This document shows positions 54,102 through 62,372 of a stretch of 64,000 bases of DNA, in pieces. Each line of letters begins with the position of its first letter. Positions within the stretch are counted from its first letter, which is position 1. A program made the position numbers and the translations under genes. The DNA is from Marinobacter pelagius (GTDB lineage: Bacteria > Pseudomonadota > Gammaproteobacteria > Pseudomonadales > Oleiphilaceae). The notes beneath the pieces were generated by a model that worked only from the letters and a program-made list of their open reading frames with translations, was not told where the DNA came from and did not search any database. The stretch spans positions 310,001 to 374,000 of the forward strand of contig NZ_QNRO01000001.1 of assembly GCF_003315345.1 (NCBI RefSeq), written 5' to 3'.

Positions 54102-54908
54102 ATGAGTGAACAGTACGTTCTCGAGACCCGTAACCTGGTCAAGGAGTTCAAGGGGTTCGTCGCCGTCGATGACGTCAACCTCAAGATCCGTAAAGGCGAT
54201 ATCCATGCGCTGATCGGCCCCAATGGTGCCGGCAAGACCACGGTTTTCAATCTCCTGACCAAGTTCCTGATCCCGACCAGGGGGCAGATCCTCTATAAAG
54301 GCGAGGACATCACCTCCCTGAAGTCCGCCGCCATCGCCCGCAAGGGGGTGGTTCGCTCCTTCCAGATATCGGCAGTATTCCCGCACATGACCGCGCTGGA
54401 GAATATCCGCGTTGCATTGCAGACATTCGAAGGCAACTCCTTCAGCTTCTGGCAATCCGGAGCCCGCCTGAACAAGCTCAACGAACGCGCCATGGAATTG
54501 CTGGACGCGGTCGGGCTGACCAGTTTTGCCAATACCACCACCGTCGAGTTGGCCTACGGCCGGAAGCGGGCACTGGAGCTGGCGACCACGCTGGCGATGG
54601 AGCCGGAAATCCTGTTGCTCGACGAACCGACCCAGGGTATGGGCAGCGAGGACGTAGACCGTGTGGTCGAGCTGGTGCGCAGTGCTGCCAAGGGCCGGAC
54701 CGTGCTGATGGTGGAGCATAACCTGAGTGTGGTCAGCAAGTTGTGTGACCGCATTACCGTACTGGCCCAGGGTGCCGTATTGACCGAAGGCGACTATGAA
54801 ACGGTCTCGGCCGATCCCCGTGTACGCGAAGTCTACATGGGCACCGATGGCAGCGGAGAGCGGGGCGCCGCCGACACCAATCCTGCCAGTGCGGAGGCCG
54901 CACAATGA
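54102..54908 (+). CDS. livG: Branched-chain-type ABC transporter ATPase LivG
   Basis: 268 residues: Walker A GPNGAGKTT, Q-loop, degenerate signature LAYGRKRALELA as usual in LivG, Walker B ILLLDEPTQG and switch His in VEHN. Cytoplasmic ATPase half of a HAAT importer. The C-terminal LTEGDYETVSADPRVREVYMG is typical. Overlaps livF by four bases. Promoter candidate with palindrome lies about 50 bases upstream. Confidence 0.92.
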   Translation: MSEQYVLETRNLVKEFKGFVAVDDVNLKIRKGDIHALIGPNGAGKTTVFNLLTKFLIPTRGQILYKGEDITSLKSAAIARKGVVRSFQISAVFPHMTALENIRVALQTFEGNSFSFWQSGARLNKLNERAMELLDAVGLTSFANTTTVELAYGRKRALELATTLAMEPEILLLDEPTQGMGSEDVDRVVELVRSAAKGRTVLMVEHNLSVVSKLCDRITVLAQGAVLTEGDYETVSADPRVREVYMGTDGSGERGAADTNPASAEAAQ

Positions 54909-55627
54909 GCCACGGACCGGACAAGGAATACGAACAGCTGCGGGTTTCCGGACTGCACGCCTTCTATGGCGAGTCCCATATCCTGCATGGCATCGACATG
55001 GTGGTTCACCGTGGTGAACTGGTGACCCTGCTGGGGCGCAATGGCGCCGGCCGCACCACGACCCTGAAAGCGATCATGAACATGGTGGGTCGTCGCACCG
55101 GCTCTATCATGATCAACGGGGAGGAGACCATGTCCTGCGCTCCCCATCACATTGCCAGGTTGGGTGTCGGGTATTGCCCCGAACATCGGGGCATTTTTTC
55201 GTCACTCAACGTTCAGGAAAACCTGACCCTGCCACCGGTGGTGCGCAGTGGCGGGATGAGCCTGGAAGAAATCTACACCATGTTCCCGAATCTCTACGAG
55301 CGTCGGTTCAGCCAGGGCACCAAGCTTTCTGGCGGCGAACAGCAGATGTTGGCCATGGCGCGCATCCTGCGTACCGGAGCCAACATGCTGCTGCTTGACG
55401 AAATCACCGAGGGCCTTGCCCCGGTGATTGTGGAGAAGTTGGGGGAGGTACTGACCGCCCTGAAAAACAAGGGGCTGACAATAGTACTGGTGGAGCAGAA
55501 TTTCCACTTCGCTGCGCCATTGGCCGACCGCCATTACGTGGTCGAGCATGGCCAGATCGTAGAGGAAATCCGTGCCGATGAGCTAAGTGCCAAACAGTCG
55601 GTGCTGGACAGCTATTTGGGAGTGTAA
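54905..55627 (+). CDS. livF: Branched-chain-type ABC transporter ATPase LivF
   Basis: 240 residues: signature KLSGGEQQMLAMAR, Walker B LLLLDEITEG, switch His region VEQNF. The Walker A motif reads GRNGAGRTT: Arg50 replaces the usual Lys, the residue that contacts the ATP phosphates. The codon is CGC, so this is not a simple one-base slip from AAA/AAG. It may be natural in this subgroup or reduce ATPase activity. Overlaps livG by four bases. Confidence 0.92.
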   Translation: MSHGPDKEYEQLRVSGLHAFYGESHILHGIDMVVHRGELVTLLGRNGAGRTTTLKAIMNMVGRRTGSIMINGEETMSCAPHHIARLGVGYCPEHRGIFSSLNVQENLTLPPVVRSGGMSLEEIYTMFPNLYERRFSQGTKLSGGEQQMLAMARILRTGANMLLLDEITEGLAPVIVEKLGEVLTALKNKGLTIVLVEQNFHFAAPLADRHYVVEHGQIVEEIRADELSAKQSVLDSYLGV

Positions 55628-55698
55628 CCCGGATAGAACGAGAGTAGAAAAGCAACAACAACCCGAACCAACGCAAGTACAGTAGCGGAGATACAACA

Positions 55699-56910
55699 AT
55701 GACAATGATGAAAAAGCTTCTGACCTCAGCCGTTGCCTCAGCCCTCATGGTGGGTGGCGCCCAGGCCGAAATTTCCGGTGATACCGTCAAGATCGGTTAT
55801 CTTGCCGACATGTCCGGTACTTATCGTGACCTGGCTGGTCCGAATGGTCTCAAGGCCATGGAGATGGCGATTGCCGATTTCGGTGGCAAGGTGAAGGGCG
55901 CCGAGATCGAGGTGGTCAGCGCCGATGACCGTAACAGCCCGGATGTAGCCTCCAGCACCGTGCGTCGCTGGGTGGAGAATGAGGGTGTCGACATGGTCGG
56001 TGGCCTCGTTGCCTCATCCGTCACCATTGCGGCCACCAAGATCCTGGAAGAGAACGACAAGCTGGGCCTGGTGTCCGGTTCTGCCGCCTCCAGCATCACC
56101 AACGAGCACTGCACCCCCAACCACATTCACTACGTATATGACACCTACGCGCTCTCTATCGGTACTCCGACTGCGATCGTGCAGGAAGGCGGCAAGACCT
56201 GGTATATCCTGACCGCGGACTATGCCTTCGGCCACGCCATGGAAGCGGACGTGACCCGGGTTGTTGAAGCCAACGGCGGTGAAATCGTCGGCAGCATCCG
56301 TCATCCGTTCCCGACTCCGGATTTCTCCTCGTTCATCCTGCAGGCCCAGGCTTCCGGTGCTGATGTTATCGCCCTCGCCAACGCCGGTGCCGATACCACC
56401 AACGCCATCACAACCGCTGCAGAATTCGGTGTGACCCAGGCGGGCCAGACCATCGCCGGCCTCGTTGTATTCCTCAGTGATGTACACGCACTGGGTACTG
56501 AAGTGGCCCAGGGGCTGCAGCTGACCACCGGCTGGTACTGGGACATGAACGATGAGACCCGCGCATGGGCTGATCGCTTCCTGGAAGCAACCGGCGCCCG
56601 GCCGACCATGGTGCACGCGGGTATCTACTCCAGTACCATGCAATACCTGAAGGCGGTGGAAGCGACCGGTTCTGACGACGCCCAGACCGTCCGCAAGCAG
56701 ATGATGGAAACCCCCATCAACGACATGTTCGCCAAGAACGGTCGTATCCGCGAGGACGGACGTATGGTGCATGACATGTACCTGGCCCAGGTGAAGACTC
56801 CGGAAGAGTCCACCGGCGAATGGGACCTCTACGATATCGTTCGTACCATTCCGGCCGAGGAAGCCTACCGCCCGCTCTCCGAGAGCAAGTGCAAACTGGT
56901 AAACAACTAA
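55699..56910 (+). CDS. ABC transporter solute-binding protein (Peripla_BP_6, LivK-like)
   Basis: 403 residues: signal peptide (KLLTSAVASALMVGGAQA) and a two-lobe periplasmic binding fold (TVKIGYLADMSGTYRDLAG; DVIALANAGADTTNAI). The sequence belongs to the broad HAAT group that binds amino acids, amides, aromatic or short organic acids. The ligand is unknown, but neighbouring acyl-CoA synthetase points to an acid. GGAG precedes ATG. Followed by a 9-bp hairpin before livH. Confidence 0.88.
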   Translation: MTMMKKLLTSAVASALMVGGAQAEISGDTVKIGYLADMSGTYRDLAGPNGLKAMEMAIADFGGKVKGAEIEVVSADDRNSPDVASSTVRRWVENEGVDMVGGLVASSVTIAATKILEENDKLGLVSGSAASSITNEHCTPNHIHYVYDTYALSIGTPTAIVQEGGKTWYILTADYAFGHAMEADVTRVVEANGGEIVGSIRHPFPTPDFSSFILQAQASGADVIALANAGADTTNAITTAAEFGVTQAGQTIAGLVVFLSDVHALGTEVAQGLQLTTGWYWDMNDETRAWADRFLEATGARPTMVHAGIYSSTMQYLKAVEATGSDDAQTVRKQMMETPINDMFAKNGRIREDGRMVHDMYLAQVKTPEESTGEWDLYDIVRTIPAEEAYRPLSESKCKLVNN

Positions 56911-56929
56911 GCAAGGCTGCAAGAACGGA

Positions 56930-56953
56930 ACTCCCCGCCCTGGTGCGGGGAGT
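56930..56953 (+). terminator. Stem-loop after the binding-protein gene
   Basis: ACTCCCCGC / GCGGGGAGT, perfect 9-bp stem with a CCTGGT loop, 19 bases past the binding-protein stop. Without a U-run it is more likely an attenuator or 3' stabiliser that keeps binding-protein mRNA more abundant than permease mRNA. Confidence 0.55.
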
Positions 56954-57018
56954 ACCCGGGAACCTGCAGAGACGAAAAGTCCAATAAAAACGTCTGTGCT
57001 GCTTTTGGAGTTAGCAAC

Positions 57019-57906
57019 ATGTCCATGATTTTCGGCGTCCCTCTCGCTGTGCTCTGGGGCCAGCTATTGATCGGTATTATCAATGGCGCCTTCTACGCCC
57101 TGTTGAGTCTTGGTCTGGCGGTGATTTTCGGATTGCTCAAGATTATCAACTTCGCCCACGGTGCCATGTATATGCTGGGCGCCATGTGCACCGTTCTCCT
57201 GTTCGACTACCTGGGGATCAACTACTGGGTCGCGCTGTTTCTGGCGCCGGTGCTGGTGGGGCTTGTCGGGGTCGTGATTGAGTATTTCCTGCTACGCAGG
57301 ATTGCAGGCCAGGATCACATTTACAGCCTGCTGCTGACATTCGGTGTGGCCCTCATGTTGCAGGGTGTGCTGACCAACTTTTTCGGGGTGTCCGGCCTGC
57401 GGTATTCCATGCCGGATACCTTCCAGGGAGGCATGAATCTCGGTTTCATGTTCCTGCCTTATTACCGGGCCTGGGTCATCGTGGTTGCGCTGCTGGTGTG
57501 CTTCGGAACCTGGTTCATGATCGAGAAGACCAAGCTCGGTTCCTATCTGCGCGCGGGCACTGAGGATGCGCAGCTGATGCAGGGCTTCGGTATAAACGTG
57601 CCATTGCTGGTGAGCCTGACCTACGGTTTCGGTGTCATGCTTGCCGCCTTTGCCGGTGTACTCGCCGCACCCATCTATTCGGTGACTCCGGTGATGGGGT
57701 CCCACATTCTCATCGTGGTCTTTGCCGTGGTGGTTATTGGTGGAATGGGCTCCATCGGGGGCGCCATTATCACAGGCGTGCTCATGGGGGTGGTTGAGGG
57801 CCTGACCAAGACTTTCTATCCCCCCGCTTCGTCGGCCGTGATTTTCCTGGTTATGGTCGTTGTATTGTTGATTCGGCCCACCGGTTTGTTTGGAAAGGAG
57901 GCATAA
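57019..57906 (+). CDS. livH: Branched-chain-type ABC permease LivH
   Basis: 295 residues, about eight membrane segments, with LINGAFYALLSLGLAVIFGLLKIINFAHGAMYMLG compressed in the N-terminal 50 residues and GGMGSIGGAIITGVLMGVVEG near the end, both LivH hallmarks. Inner membrane. GGAG precedes the ATG. One base separates its stop codon from the livM ATG. Confidence 0.92.
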   Translation: MSMIFGVPLAVLWGQLLIGIINGAFYALLSLGLAVIFGLLKIINFAHGAMYMLGAMCTVLLFDYLGINYWVALFLAPVLVGLVGVVIEYFLLRRIAGQDHIYSLLLTFGVALMLQGVLTNFFGVSGLRYSMPDTFQGGMNLGFMFLPYYRAWVIVVALLVCFGTWFMIEKTKLGSYLRAGTEDAQLMQGFGINVPLLVSLTYGFGVMLAAFAGVLAAPIYSVTPVMGSHILIVVFAVVVIGGMGSIGGAIITGVLMGVVEGLTKTFYPPASSAVIFLVMVVVLLIRPTGLFGKEA

Positions 57907-57907
57907 C

Positions 57908-58903
57908 ATGACTCAGCCCGTCAATCAGGCCGAAATCCACCAGGCCATCCTCGAACAGCAAAAAGCGGACGACCGCAAGCGGCTGATGGCAAACGGAGTA
58001 CTGTTGCTGCTCCTGCTGGTTGCGCCGTTTCTGATGTACCCCGTTTTCCTGATGAAAATCCTGTGCTTCGCACTGTTCGCCGTCGCGTTCAACCTGCTGT
58101 TCGGCTTTACCGGCCTGCTTTCCTTCGGCCATGCTGCCTTCCTGGCCGCCGGCGGCTATACCACCGGCTATCTGCTCAGCAATATGCCGGGCCTGACAAC
58201 CGAAGTGGGGATTCTCGCCGGAACCCTGGTGGCAACCTTGCTGGGGCTGGCCTTCGCGCTGATTTCCATCCGCCGGCAGGGCATCTATTTCGCGATGGTG
58301 ACCCTGGCCCTGGCCCAACTGGTGTTTTTCTTCTTCGTTCAGTCGGAATTCACCGGCGGTGAAGATGGCATGCACGGTATTCCGCGTGGCGAACTGTTCG
58401 GACTGATCAGTCTCGATAACAACCTGAACATGTACTATTTCGTGCTGACGGTGTTCATTGCCTGCTACTTCCTGGTTCAGCGAGTGGTGGGAAGTCCCTT
58501 CGGACAGGTGCTCAAGGCCATCAAGCAGAACGAACCCCGGGCCGTGTCCCTGGGTTACAAGGTGGATCGTTACAAGGTACTGGCGTTCGTGATCTCGGCG
58601 GCACTTGCAGGGCTTGCGGGCTCCATGAAATCCGTGGTGTTCCAGCTTGCATCCCTGAACGATGCCCACTGGCACATGTCCGGTGAAGTCATCCTGATGA
58701 CCCTTGTGGGCGGCATGGGCACCCTGCTGGGCCCGGTGGTCGGTGCGACCTTTGTAGTCAATGTTGAATACCAGTTATCCCAGGGGCCATTGAGAGACTG
58801 GGTGGATCCCATCCTCGGTGGGGTATTTGTTTTGACGGTGCTCGCCTTCCGCAGTGGTATCGTCGGGGAAATCCAGAAGTTCATGAAGAAGAACCTGGGT
58901 TAG
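57908..58903 (+). CDS. livM: Branched-chain-type ABC permease LivM
   Basis: 331 residues with an N-terminal soluble stretch of about 30 residues and eight or nine membrane segments; AFNLLFGFTGLLSFGHAAFLAAGGY and VGGMGTLLGPVVGATFV identify LivM. Start ATG at 57908 with GGAGGC upstream; a start six codons earlier would overlap livH more. Completes the importer with LivG, LivF, LivH and the binding protein. Confidence 0.92.
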   Translation: MTQPVNQAEIHQAILEQQKADDRKRLMANGVLLLLLLVAPFLMYPVFLMKILCFALFAVAFNLLFGFTGLLSFGHAAFLAAGGYTTGYLLSNMPGLTTEVGILAGTLVATLLGLAFALISIRRQGIYFAMVTLALAQLVFFFFVQSEFTGGEDGMHGIPRGELFGLISLDNNLNMYYFVLTVFIACYFLVQRVVGSPFGQVLKAIKQNEPRAVSLGYKVDRYKVLAFVISAALAGLAGSMKSVVFQLASLNDAHWHMSGEVILMTLVGGMGTLLGPVVGATFVVNVEYQLSQGPLRDWVDPILGGVFVLTVLAFRSGIVGEIQKFMKKNLG

Positions 58904-58930
58904 TCCTGACGCGGAGTCAGACCAGGGGTC

Positions 58931-58966
58931 GGGGTCAGATGAAAAGCAAGCTTTTCATCTGACCCC
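58931..58966. repeat. GGGGTCAGATGAA palindrome 6
   Basis: Perfect 17-bp stem GGGGTCAGATGAAAAGC / GCTTTTCATCTGACCCC with a two-base loop, 27 bases after livM. Longest and most perfect member of the family; may also terminate livM transcripts. Confidence 0.88.
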
Positions 58967-59182
58967 ATTTTCATGCCTGTCCATCCTCCTATTCACATTC
59001 GTTCCTCCCCATCCCGGTTACAAAACGCTGCAATAAAATGTGCCTGCTTTCTTGACGTGTACACTTGCCTTTCCTATTAGTTTGTATTACCTCACCAATT
59101 TATTAACAGAAATACATGTTAATCCCACCAGGTCCAGACGGAGCTGGAAACCCAAGAATCAAGAAAAAGGGGAAATGGCGGG

Positions 59183-60016
59183 ATGGAGAGAGCTACTGTT
59201 GTGCTGGTGGACGCCACGCAGTATGGGGCGGACCCGGAGGTCGTCAGGGTAATTGAGCGGCACTTTCCGATAGTCAGAGTTTCCGCGAAGGAAGATCTGG
59301 GTTCGGTATATGCCAGCCATAACCGTGTGATCAGCTGTTTCGAGTTCGATTTTCCGGACATATCCAGCCTGTCCTTGCTGAGCGAGGCCAAGCAGGAGCA
59401 CACCTCTGTGCCTGTGGTGATGTTCACCCAGCAGCACTCGGAGGCCCTGGCGGTATGGGCCCTCCGTAGTCGTGTGTGGGACTACTTTGTCAAACCGGTG
59501 CAGATGGACAGCGTGCTGGATTCCCTGCAGAGGCTGGAAAAGCTGGTCGGTAATCGCAGGGATCGCTCCGAACGGACCACAATCCTCAAGTCCCAGCCTC
59601 TTCCCGATGACGCCCGCTTCAAGAAACACAATTGCGAAGAAAAGATTGTCGAGTCAGCTGTTGCCTTCATTGAGCAGCATCTCTCCGAAAAGCTGATGCA
59701 GGCGGACATTGCCGAGCTCTGCGGCAGCAACAGCTACCAGTTAAGCCGTGCCTTTAAACGGGCCCATGGCATAACCTTCCAGGAGTTCATCGTCCGGCGC
59801 CGGATCGAGAAGGCGACCGAGCTGCTACAGAACAACAGTGCCTCCGTAATTGATGTGTGCTGGGCGGTGGGCTTCCATGATGCCTCCCATTTCACCCGGA
59901 TGTTCCAGCGTCATATCGGCATGACACCCAGCCAGTACCGCCACAAGTGCAATGCCCTGCGAGAAGAGGCGACTGCCTCACCCCAGCTTTCTCTGTACAA
60001 ATCCCTGGAGCTCTGA
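59183..60016 (+). CDS. AraC-type regulator with degenerate receiver domain (Glu54)
   Basis: 277 residues: a receiver-like domain (1-115) with Asp10, Thr82 and Lys104, but Glu54 at the phosphoacceptor position (SCFEFDFP), a change that often mimics phosphorylation; linker; then an AraC-type double helix-turn-helix (about 150-255; DIAELCGSNSYQLSRAFKRAHG and VIDVCWAVGFHDASHFTRMF). It precedes the Flp pilus genes by about 210 bases on the same strand and is the probable local regulator. No kinase gene is adjacent, consistent with phosphorylation-independent action. Confidence 0.85.
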   Translation: MERATVVLVDATQYGADPEVVRVIERHFPIVRVSAKEDLGSVYASHNRVISCFEFDFPDISSLSLLSEAKQEHTSVPVVMFTQQHSEALAVWALRSRVWDYFVKPVQMDSVLDSLQRLEKLVGNRRDRSERTTILKSQPLPDDARFKKHNCEEKIVESAVAFIEQHLSEKLMQADIAELCGSNSYQLSRAFKRAHGITFQEFIVRRRIEKATELLQNNSASVIDVCWAVGFHDASHFTRMFQRHIGMTPSQYRHKCNALREEATASPQLSLYKSLEL

Positions 60017-60084
60017 CAGGCGCGTCCACAAGGCCACGTCTGATTAACCCGGAATTGCCTGTGCGTATTCTTGCGGCTTCCAGG

Positions 60085-60130
60085 ATCCTCCTTTTGCAAA
60101 ATCCTCCTATTGTTTCGCCGGAATACTCCT
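60085..60130 (+). promoter_or_regulatory. Repeated ATCCTCCT boxes before flp
   Basis: ATCCTCCT at 60085-60092 and 60101-60108 and a near copy ATACTCCT at 60123-60130, spaced 16 and 22 bases, about 100-145 bases before the Flp pilin start. Direct repeats of this kind suit an AraC-type activator; the neighbouring regulator is the obvious candidate (inference). Confidence 0.35.
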
Positions 60131-60228
60131 AACTGACTTCTGAATAACTTCTTATGCTGAAACTACAGCGCACGGAGATGGCGCTGTGCCATCAAGGAAG
60201 TATGTCTAACGACTGCAGGAGTTATGAG

Positions 60229-60411
60229 ATGAAAAACTTCAAGGAAAAAGTAGTTGCGTTTCTTCGGGATGAGGAAGGTTTGGAGCTGTCCGAGTATGCG
60301 GTGGCTGGAGCACTCATTGTTCTGGGTGCGGTAGCCGCATTCACGTTGCTAGGTGGGAACGTCGCTACTGTGATCGACACCATTGCGAAGAAAATAGTCG
60401 TACCAGCGTGA
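60229..60411 (+). CDS. flp: Flp-type IVb pilin
   Basis: 60 residues: short leader ending DEEG, then LELSEYAVAGALIVLGAVAA, the Flp pilin core with Glu at +5 and Tyr at +6 after the predicted cleavage following Gly. The mature pilin is about 40 residues, the usual size. AGGAG seven bases upstream selects this ATG over a longer open frame. Processed by the prepilin peptidase encoded next. It is the major subunit of Tad/Flp pili for surface attachment. Confidence 0.93.
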   Translation: MKNFKEKVVAFLRDEEGLELSEYAVAGALIVLGAVAAFTLLGGNVATVIDTIAKKIVVPA

Positions 60412-60438
60412 GTGTGATTGATTTGGCGTGACTTAGAC

Positions 60439-60464
60439 CAGAGGAGGGGGTTTCCCCTCCTCTG
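60439..60464 (+). terminator. Stem-loop after flp
   Basis: CAGAGGAGGGG / CCCCTCCTCTG, perfect 11-bp stem with GTTT loop, 27 bases after the pilin stop. No U-run; probably stabilises abundant pilin mRNA or limits read-through into assembly genes. Confidence 0.65.
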
Positions 60465-60492
60465 ATGTTGCAAACGGTTCGTGGGAGGAAGC

Positions 60493-61011
60493 ATGGATCA
60501 ACTTAGTCTTTTAATAGCGACAACTCTCCTGTTCGGACTGCTTGGGGCGGTTTATTTCGACTTTTCTACTCGCCGTATCCCGAACGTTTTAACCTTATCA
60601 ATGGTTGTGCTTGGGATAACTTTGCACAGTATCGGAGCCCAATGGCAAGGAGTGGGGTTTGCGCTAATGGGGCTGTTTGTTGGCCTGTTATGTTTCCTTC
60701 CACTCTATTTTTTTGCGGCGCTTGGCGCGGGGGATGTCAAGCTTCTCGCCAGTGTTGGTGCTCTGATTGGCCCCAATGCCGTCTTTTTAAGTGCTGTTTT
60801 GACACTGCTTGTCGGCGGAGTTTTTGCCTTGGCGTTTATTGCCTGGAAAGGCGGGCTATTTGTGATGGCCCGTCGGTATTGGTCAATGTTTTTATCTCTT
60901 GCCTACTTACAACCGACTTACATAGCCCCTGAAGAGGGCGAGGCTGCAGGGTTGCGAATGCCTTATGCGCCCGCAATAGCCTGCGGAACAACCCTGTCAT
61001 TTCTTTTGTAA
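60493..61011 (+). CDS. cpaA: Prepilin peptidase, TadV/CpaA type
   Basis: 172 residues, about five membrane segments, aspartate protease of family A24: first Asp in YFDFSTRRIPN and GAGDVKLLASVGALIG (GxGD). It lacks the N-terminal methylation domain of PilD, as TadV/CpaA do. It cleaves the Flp pre-pilin at the inner membrane. ATG at 60493; a GTG four codons earlier is possible. AT content here is higher than in neighbours, as is usual in Tad loci. Confidence 0.9.
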   Translation: MDQLSLLIATTLLFGLLGAVYFDFSTRRIPNVLTLSMVVLGITLHSIGAQWQGVGFALMGLFVGLLCFLPLYFFAALGAGDVKLLASVGALIGPNAVFLSAVLTLLVGGVFALAFIAWKGGLFVMARRYWSMFLSLAYLQPTYIAPEEGEAAGLRMPYAPAIACGTTLSFLL

Positions 61012-61044
61012 GCAGGACAATCAAGGATAGCGAAGGAGCAAGCA

Positions 61045-62367
61045 ATGGACGCCGAACTCTTGTTAACCGACTACAGGGATTTACATCCAACAATGGGTGA
61101 TAGTGTAGGTCGACCACATGGCCTGGAGGAAACTGGTCTCGATCACTTCTTCGTAGCCGATCTTTTGATAAAGCATCTGGGTCAGGTCAGCAACCAGACC
61201 CTCCAACATCTGTCCCGGAATATTTCACTGCCCGGAGCAATTCTGGAACCCGTTATCGCTCACCTGCGCCAGGAAGCTAAGGTTGAAAGCAAAGGCGCCG
61301 ACTTCTCGGAGGGCGGCGTGCGCTATGCCCTGACAGACCGTGGTCGTGCCGCTGCTCTCGAGGCGCTTTCCCGTGATGGCTACTGCGGACCGGCGCCGGT
61401 CACTCTGGAAGCCTATTCCAAACTGGTTCGCCGGCAATCGGTCTCCAAATGCGTGGTCACCGAAGACGATATCCATCGTCTGTTCCAGGACACCGTGATC
61501 GATGAAAACCTCTTGGCCCAGCTTGGGCCGGCGGTGCACTCCGGCCGCGCCATGTTCATCTATGGCCCCGCAGGCAGCGGCAAGAGCTACATCACCCGTC
61601 AACTGGTGAAGCTGCTCGCGGGCCCGGTGCACGTACCTTATTCGATCCTCGTGGGCGACACAGTCATCAGCCTCTTCGACCCCGAGTTCCATCATCCGGT
61701 CCATGGCGAGCAGCAGGACCCGGTGCACCTCGGCAACGGTCACGATCCCCGCTATGTCCTGTGTCACCGCCCGGAAGTGACCACCGGCGGTGAGCTCACC
61801 CTGGACATGCTGGACCTGAAATTCGACGAACAGCGCAAGCAATACCAGGCACCCCTTCAGTTAAAAGCCAGCAATGGCATGTTGCTGATTGACGACCTCG
61901 GAAGGCAGCGGGTATCCCACGTGGACCTGCTCAACCGCTGGATTGTGCCCATGGAGGAAAAACGGGATTTCCTCAACCTGAGGGCAGGGCAGCACTTTGC
62001 GGTTCCCTTCGACATGCTGCTGATCTTCTCTACCAACCTGAACCCGCTGGAGCTTGCCGACGAGGCGTTTCTCCGGCGCATTGGCCACAAGATCGGATTC
62101 AAAACCCTGGAGCCAGAGCCGTTCCTGCGGCTGTGGCAACAGGTCTGCCAGACCATGGGGATCGAAGATGATTCCGAAACAACCCGGTACATGATGACAG
62201 AGCTTTACCCGACCCAGGGCAATATCCTGTTGCCCTGTCATCCCCGGGATCTGCTGGGTCTGGTCAGTGATTACTGCAGGTACCGCGGGTTACCGGCCCG
62301 GCTCACTACCGAATCCATTCGGTGGGCCTGGCAAAACTACTTCGTGCAGCTGGAAAACGTGGGGTGA
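61045..62367 (+). CDS. AAA-family ATPase of the Tad locus
   Basis: 440 residues: N-terminal winged-helix-like region (about 30-110; DHFFVADLLIKHLGQVSNQTLQHL), then an AAA ATPase with Walker A GPAGSGKS (174-181), Walker B MLLIDDLG (about 289-296) and sensor FSTNLNP (about 330). It is not CpaE/TadZ or CpaF/TadA. It lies between prepilin peptidase and cpaB, a position in which a few gammaproteobacterial Tad loci carry such a protein. Role unknown: assembly chaperone or transcriptional control. AAGGAG precedes ATG. Confidence 0.8.
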   Translation: MDAELLLTDYRDLHPTMGDSVGRPHGLEETGLDHFFVADLLIKHLGQVSNQTLQHLSRNISLPGAILEPVIAHLRQEAKVESKGADFSEGGVRYALTDRGRAAALEALSRDGYCGPAPVTLEAYSKLVRRQSVSKCVVTEDDIHRLFQDTVIDENLLAQLGPAVHSGRAMFIYGPAGSGKSYITRQLVKLLAGPVHVPYSILVGDTVISLFDPEFHHPVHGEQQDPVHLGNGHDPRYVLCHRPEVTTGGELTLDMLDLKFDEQRKQYQAPLQLKASNGMLLIDDLGRQRVSHVDLLNRWIVPMEEKRDFLNLRAGQHFAVPFDMLLIFSTNLNPLELADEAFLRRIGHKIGFKTLEPEPFLRLWQQVCQTMGIEDDSETTRYMMTELYPTQGNILLPCHPRDLLGLVSDYCRYRGLPARLTTESIRWAWQNYFVQLENVG

Positions 62368-62372
62368 CCGCT

